Source: Clostridiales bacterium
Lineage (GTDB): Bacteria; Bacillota; Clostridia; Lachnospirales; Lachnospiraceae
Assembly (NCBI GenBank): GCA_021204765.1
Contig: JAJPYU010000076.1
Coordinates: forward strand, 1-8,022
Length of the DNA: 8,022 nt
Reading direction: 5' to 3'
Shown here: in pieces, positions 6,311 to 8,022 of the stretch
How positions within the stretch are numbered: the first letter of the stretch is position 1
Layout of the letters: every line of letters starts with the position of its first letter
Translations under genes and position numbers: made by a program
The notes under the pieces: generated by a model
Databases searched by the model: none
The model's input: only the letters and a program-made list of their open reading frames with translations
What the model was told of the DNA's origin: nothing

Positions 6311-6673
6311 TTTTTTGAAATTTTTCTTTGCCTCGGCCTCCGTTGCCACGTTCAGACCCCACAGGTCGATGAGCTGCGGGAGCACCTGGTAGATGGAGAA
6401 AGTGTTGAACTGCTCCAGCCACTCGTCCGGCGAGTCCGGCACCTTCGGGTCAGCGTGCTTCGCCATGACCCAGGCAAGGTCCTCGAACATCTCCAGGCTG
6501 AACAGGTCAAGGTTGGAATTCTCCTCGTCACCGTCCCCCACGCTCTTTTCCAGTGTGCGGAGGTCCTTGTAGATATCCCGTCCGAACTTGATACGGTATA
6601 TCCTCGGGACCGCCGCACTCGCCCGGAAAGTGGTGTCGATGCCGTCAATGTTTATCGTCTTCGTAACCGCCAT
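6296..6673 (-). CDS. Tail assembly chaperone, short (0-frame) form
   Basis: The gene encodes 125 residues, from ATG at 6673 to TGA at 6298-6296. AGGGAGGT at 6689-6682 lies eight bases upstream, in the 21-bp gap after the tube protein gene. The sequence has a beta-type N-terminus (TKTINIDGIDTTFRASAAV), then PRIYRIKFGRDIYKDL, an acidic linker (GDGDEENSNLDLF), and the helical block FEDLAWVMAKHADPKVP followed by DEWLEQFNTFSIYQVLPQLI and LWGLN. These blocks are well conserved in chaperones of Bacillota siphophages, equivalent in role to lambda gpG: a cytoplasmic, non-virion protein that coats the tape measure protein and recruits tube subunits. Its location between the major tail and tape measure genes is the canonical one. 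Close to its 3' end (6323-6317) is a slippery heptamer that should divert a fraction of ribosomes into the next frame to make a longer form. Confidence 0.9.
   Translation of the reverse strand: MAVTKTINIDGIDTTFRASAAVPRIYRIKFGRDIYKDLRTLEKSVGDGDEENSNLDLFSLEMFEDLAWVMAKHADPKVPDSPDEWLEQFNTFSIYQVLPQLIDLWGLNVATEAEAKKNFKKAAGK
6317..6323 (-). promoter_or_regulatory. -1 ribosomal frameshift slippery heptamer (A AAT TTC)
   Basis: In the chaperone frame the codons are AAA-AAT-TTC-AAA-AAA, so A|AAT|TTC fits the X XXY YYZ rule exactly (X = A, Y = T, Z = C) in the right phase. Slipping back one base re-pairs on AAA and TTT, and the next codon is CAA in the downstream frame. A stem-loop starts six bases later. 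A following run of six A residues (6316-6311) could also allow polymerase or ribosome slippage, but its codon phase is less suitable for tandem slippage. Confidence 0.8.
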
Positions 6674-6681
6674 TTCAGATT

Positions 6682-6689
6682 ACCTCCCT
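6682..6689 (-). promoter_or_regulatory. Ribosome binding site of the tail assembly chaperone
   Basis: AGGGAGGT on the minus strand, eight bases before the ATG at 6673, and placed just after the tube protein's TGA (6697-6695). It is independent of the upstream gene's coding sequence, as suits a gene needing its own expression level. Confidence 0.8.
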
Positions 6690-6694
6690 GTCCG

Positions 6695-7450
6695 TCAGCC
6701 TACTGCGTCAGTAAGGTCCGTGTCATCCTCACCGCCGGAATTCCCGCCATCATCAGAAGGCTCCTGCGTCTCATCATTTCCATCGGAAGGCTCCTGCGTC
6801 TCTTCCCCGTTGGAAGAATCAGTGTTCCCTTCCTCACCAGAAGAATCCTGGGACTCCTCATCTTCGGTCTCATCCTCCGCCTCGGCCTGGGGCTCATACA
6901 CCTTGTCGAACCATCCGTTGTAGACCTCTTCGGAAGTTCCGACCGTGGTCTTGGCTTTCACGAACCCGCTCACCAGTGGCTGCGCCGTAAGGGAAAGGGT
7001 ATCCGTCTGGGGCTCCTTGGTGTCCTCGGTGGTGGAACTCTCGATGGACGGACGGCTGCACGTGCAGTTGTACAGGACATGCCTGGTCTTGTGCTTATCG
7101 CCGTTGAACTCGAAAAGCAGCGCAAAATGCTCCACCTCCACGTCCGACTGCTCGATGAGCACCCCGTTTATATCCTTCTCCTCGTGCAGGATGTCCGTAA
7201 GGAAACTCTGCGGGATGAGCGCGATCTCCAGGTCGCCGGAATATCCGTTGTTTGCGGAGAGGACTACATAGATGCAATCATCCGCGTACCAGGGCTCGGA
7301 CTCGCCCTCGGGATCAAGTGACAGGTTCACCGCCCCCGGAATCCTCACAGGAACGTCAAACGTGGGCACTCCGTCATCGTCAAAGGTCACTTTGGCGTAA
7401 TAAACGTTCTTTAAACCGAACTTCACCTTGTTCGCCTTATTTTCTGACAT
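6695..7450 (-). CDS. Major tail (tube) protein, phi13 type, with acidic C-terminal extension
   Basis: The gene encodes 251 residues, from ATG at 7450 to TGA at 6697-6695. The start has AGGAGGT at 7464-7458, seven bases upstream. Residues 1 to about 187 look like the phi13 family of siphophage major tail proteins: NKVKFGLKNVYYAKV at the N-terminus, a FDVPVRIPGAVNLSLDPEG strand pair, a W-Y-ADD loop, NNGYSGDLEIALIP, an internal EVEHFALLFEFNGD segment, the CSRPS region and the closing VYNGWFDKVY. Such proteins form stacked hexameric rings of the tail tube. The family core normally ends near here. This protein continues for about 62 residues of low-complexity sequence with about 26 Asp/Glu and no Lys or Arg, rich in Ser, Gly, Thr and Asn, and containing a ten-residue repeat (EETQEPSDGN/DETQEPSDDG). 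Many phages carry an Ig-like domain at this place; here there is only the acidic tail, probably flexible and exposed on the outside of the tube (inference). Confidence 0.9.
   Translation of the reverse strand: MSENKANKVKFGLKNVYYAKVTFDDDGVPTFDVPVRIPGAVNLSLDPEGESEPWYADDCIYVVLSANNGYSGDLEIALIPQSFLTDILHEEKDINGVLIEQSDVEVEHFALLFEFNGDKHKTRHVLYNCTCSRPSIESSTTEDTKEPQTDTLSLTAQPLVSGFVKAKTTVGTSEEVYNGWFDKVYEPQAEAEDETEDEESQDSSGEEGNTDSSNGEETQEPSDGNDETQEPSDDGGNSGGEDDTDLTDAVG
6751..6802 (-). repeat. Two tandem copies of a 30-bp unit in the acidic tail of the tube protein
   Basis: Positions 6751-6772 and 6781-6802 match over 22 bp with a single mismatch (plus-strand catcRgaaggctcctgcgtctc), a period of 30 bp or ten codons. 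They encode the repeated ETQEPSD peptide in the C-terminal extension of the major tail protein. Near-identical DNA, including synonymous positions, points to a recent duplication or conversion rather than selection on the peptide alone. Confidence 0.8.
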
Positions 7451-7457
7451 ATCATTT

Positions 7458-7464
7458 ACCTCCT
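7458..7464 (-). promoter_or_regulatory. Ribosome binding site of the major tail protein
   Basis: AGGAGGT reads 5'-3' on the minus strand and ends seven bases before the ATG at 7450. Another ATG begins at 7455, closer to the site but in a different frame. The spacing and the protein both support 7450. Confidence 0.8.
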
Positions 7465-7479
7465 AAGATAAAATCACCC

Positions 7480-7797
7480 CTACACCGCCATGGAGTAGAG
7501 GACCTCATACAGTTTCTCCGAATCGATCCAGACCTCGCTCTTCGTGAAATAAAGTTCATGGGTGGTCAGGATCTCCTCGATCTTTGCTTCAAGTGCCGGG
7601 TCTTTGATGTCCGTGTAAAGTTCTATGTCCAGGTCCCGGCTTGAGAAATACGCTATATCATCCGCGCCGAAATTCTCACTCCCCGGATACAGGAAACATA
7701 TGAAAGGCGGGTCAGGCGACTCACCTTCCGCGAAATGGTCATAGGCATACGGCAGGCCGGCTCCGGCCACCATCGCCACTACTTCCTCATGTGTCAT
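7480..7797 (-). CDS. Small tail completion / tail terminator-position protein (105 aa)
   Basis: The gene encodes 105 residues, from ATG at 7797 to TAG at 7482-7480. The protein begins MTHEEVVAMVAGAGLPYAYDHF, then has a PPFICFLYPGSENF segment, a DIELYTDIKDP strand-loop, and ends with WIDSEKLYEVLYSMAV. This layout (short N-terminal helix, beta-rich core with an 'ELYTDxKDP' motif, C-terminal strand and helix) is familiar from Clostridia phages, where it is usually annotated as a hypothetical or minor head-tail protein. Its place between the gp10-like gene and the major tail protein is the usual slot of the tail terminator (gpU-like), which stops tube polymerisation and docks the tail to the head. 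The position-based role is inference; no catalytic motif is visible. The start is supported by AAGGG seven bases upstream, inside the end of the preceding gene. Confidence 0.75.
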   Translation of the reverse strand: MTHEEVVAMVAGAGLPYAYDHFAEGESPDPPFICFLYPGSENFGADDIAYFSSRDLDIELYTDIKDPALEAKIEEILTTHELYFTKSEVWIDSEKLYEVLYSMAV

Positions 7798-7801
7798 GGC
7801 A

Positions 7802-8022
7802 TCACCCTTTCAGTGCGTTCTCCACAAGCTTTTTAAGTTCCTCCTCGCCTGCGGCCTCGGCGGGCGCAATGTGGGGGATGGCCCTTGTCCGTCCGCCGCC
7901 ACGGTTGGCGTGGCCTTTTTCCAGGAGGTGCGCCAGCTGGTACCTGTTCTTCGAATACACGGTCATCTGCAGGCTGTGGGAATCCTCCCCGGTCTTTTTG
8001 GTGGCCCAGCTCTTCGAATACG
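7802..8022 (-). CDS. HK97-gp10-like tail completion protein, 3' part only
   Basis: This is the C-terminal 72 residues of a gene whose start lies beyond the right edge of the window; it ends with TGA at 7804-7802. The visible part contains RYQLAHLLEKGHANRGGG followed by IPHIAPAE and a charged C-terminal helix (EEELKKLVENALKG). The pattern of RYxLxHLLExGHAxRxGG, then PHIxPA, then a helix rich in Glu and Lys, is characteristic of the HK97 gp10 family. These small head-tail joining or tail completion proteins act at the head-proximal end of siphophage tails. It lies 4 bp upstream of the next gene, whose likely Shine-Dalgarno (AAGGG) lies in its last codons, so the two are probably translationally coupled. 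The family call is from memory of conserved motifs; the exact role (head-side adaptor or tail-side completion) cannot be settled from this fragment. Confidence 0.85.
   Translation of the reverse strand, partial: YSKSWATKKTGEDSHSLQMTVYSKNRYQLAHLLEKGHANRGGGRTRAIPHIAPAEAAGEEELKKLVENALKG

Noticed and set aside
1..8022. An integrase, att site, defence system, toxin-antitoxin pair, tRNA or insertion sequence
   Set aside because: All six reading frames are accounted for by tail genes and the one gap; nothing resembling these elements is present.

Overview
The window is a compact stretch of a siphophage (long, non-contractile tail) morphogenesis module, from a phage or prophage of a Gram-positive host. 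All real genes are on the minus strand, so transcription runs from position 8022 down to 1. The gene order, the strong AGGAGG-type ribosome binding sites, the phi13-type major tail protein and the 'minor structural protein' tail-tip gene are typical of Bacillota phages. The GC-rich third codon positions, with G+C near 60% in the one coding line I counted, and the look of the proteins suggest a Clostridia (Lachnospiraceae-like) gut host. The host is inference. Nothing here says whether the element is integrated, because no integrase, att site or host gene is visible.

Layout in transcription order: the 3' end of an HK97-gp10-like tail completion gene (8022-7802); a 105-aa tail completion/terminator-position protein (7797-7480); the phi13-type major tail (tube) protein with an unusual acidic C-terminal extension (7450-6695); the tail assembly chaperone (6673-6296) and its downstream frame (to 6135), joined by a probable programmed -1 frameshift; a 196-bp AT-rich non-coding gap full of GTAC-centred inverted repeats (6134-5939); the tape measure protein with a GTG start (5938-2765); the distal tail protein Dit (2754-1993); and the N-terminal 658 residues of the tail-tip/tail-associated protein (1974 to beyond 1). 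Coding regions are otherwise separated by only 4-29 bp, so this is probably one late operon.

How the parts work together: the completion proteins cap the head-proximal end of the tail. The chaperone and its longer frameshifted form coat the tape measure protein. The tube protein polymerises around the tape measure, whose length sets tail length. Dit forms the distal hub, and the tail-associated protein sits at the tip for host binding.

The module is known in kind; I see no defence system or new enzymatic system. The points most worth a second look are: (i) a complete frameshift signal (AAATTTC heptamer, 6-nt spacer, 12-bp stem-loop) that also contains an ATGA stop/start overlap; (ii) the structured intergenic gap before the tape measure gene; (iii) a perfectly phased 33-bp/11-residue repeat in the tape measure protein; (iv) the acidic tail on the tube protein.
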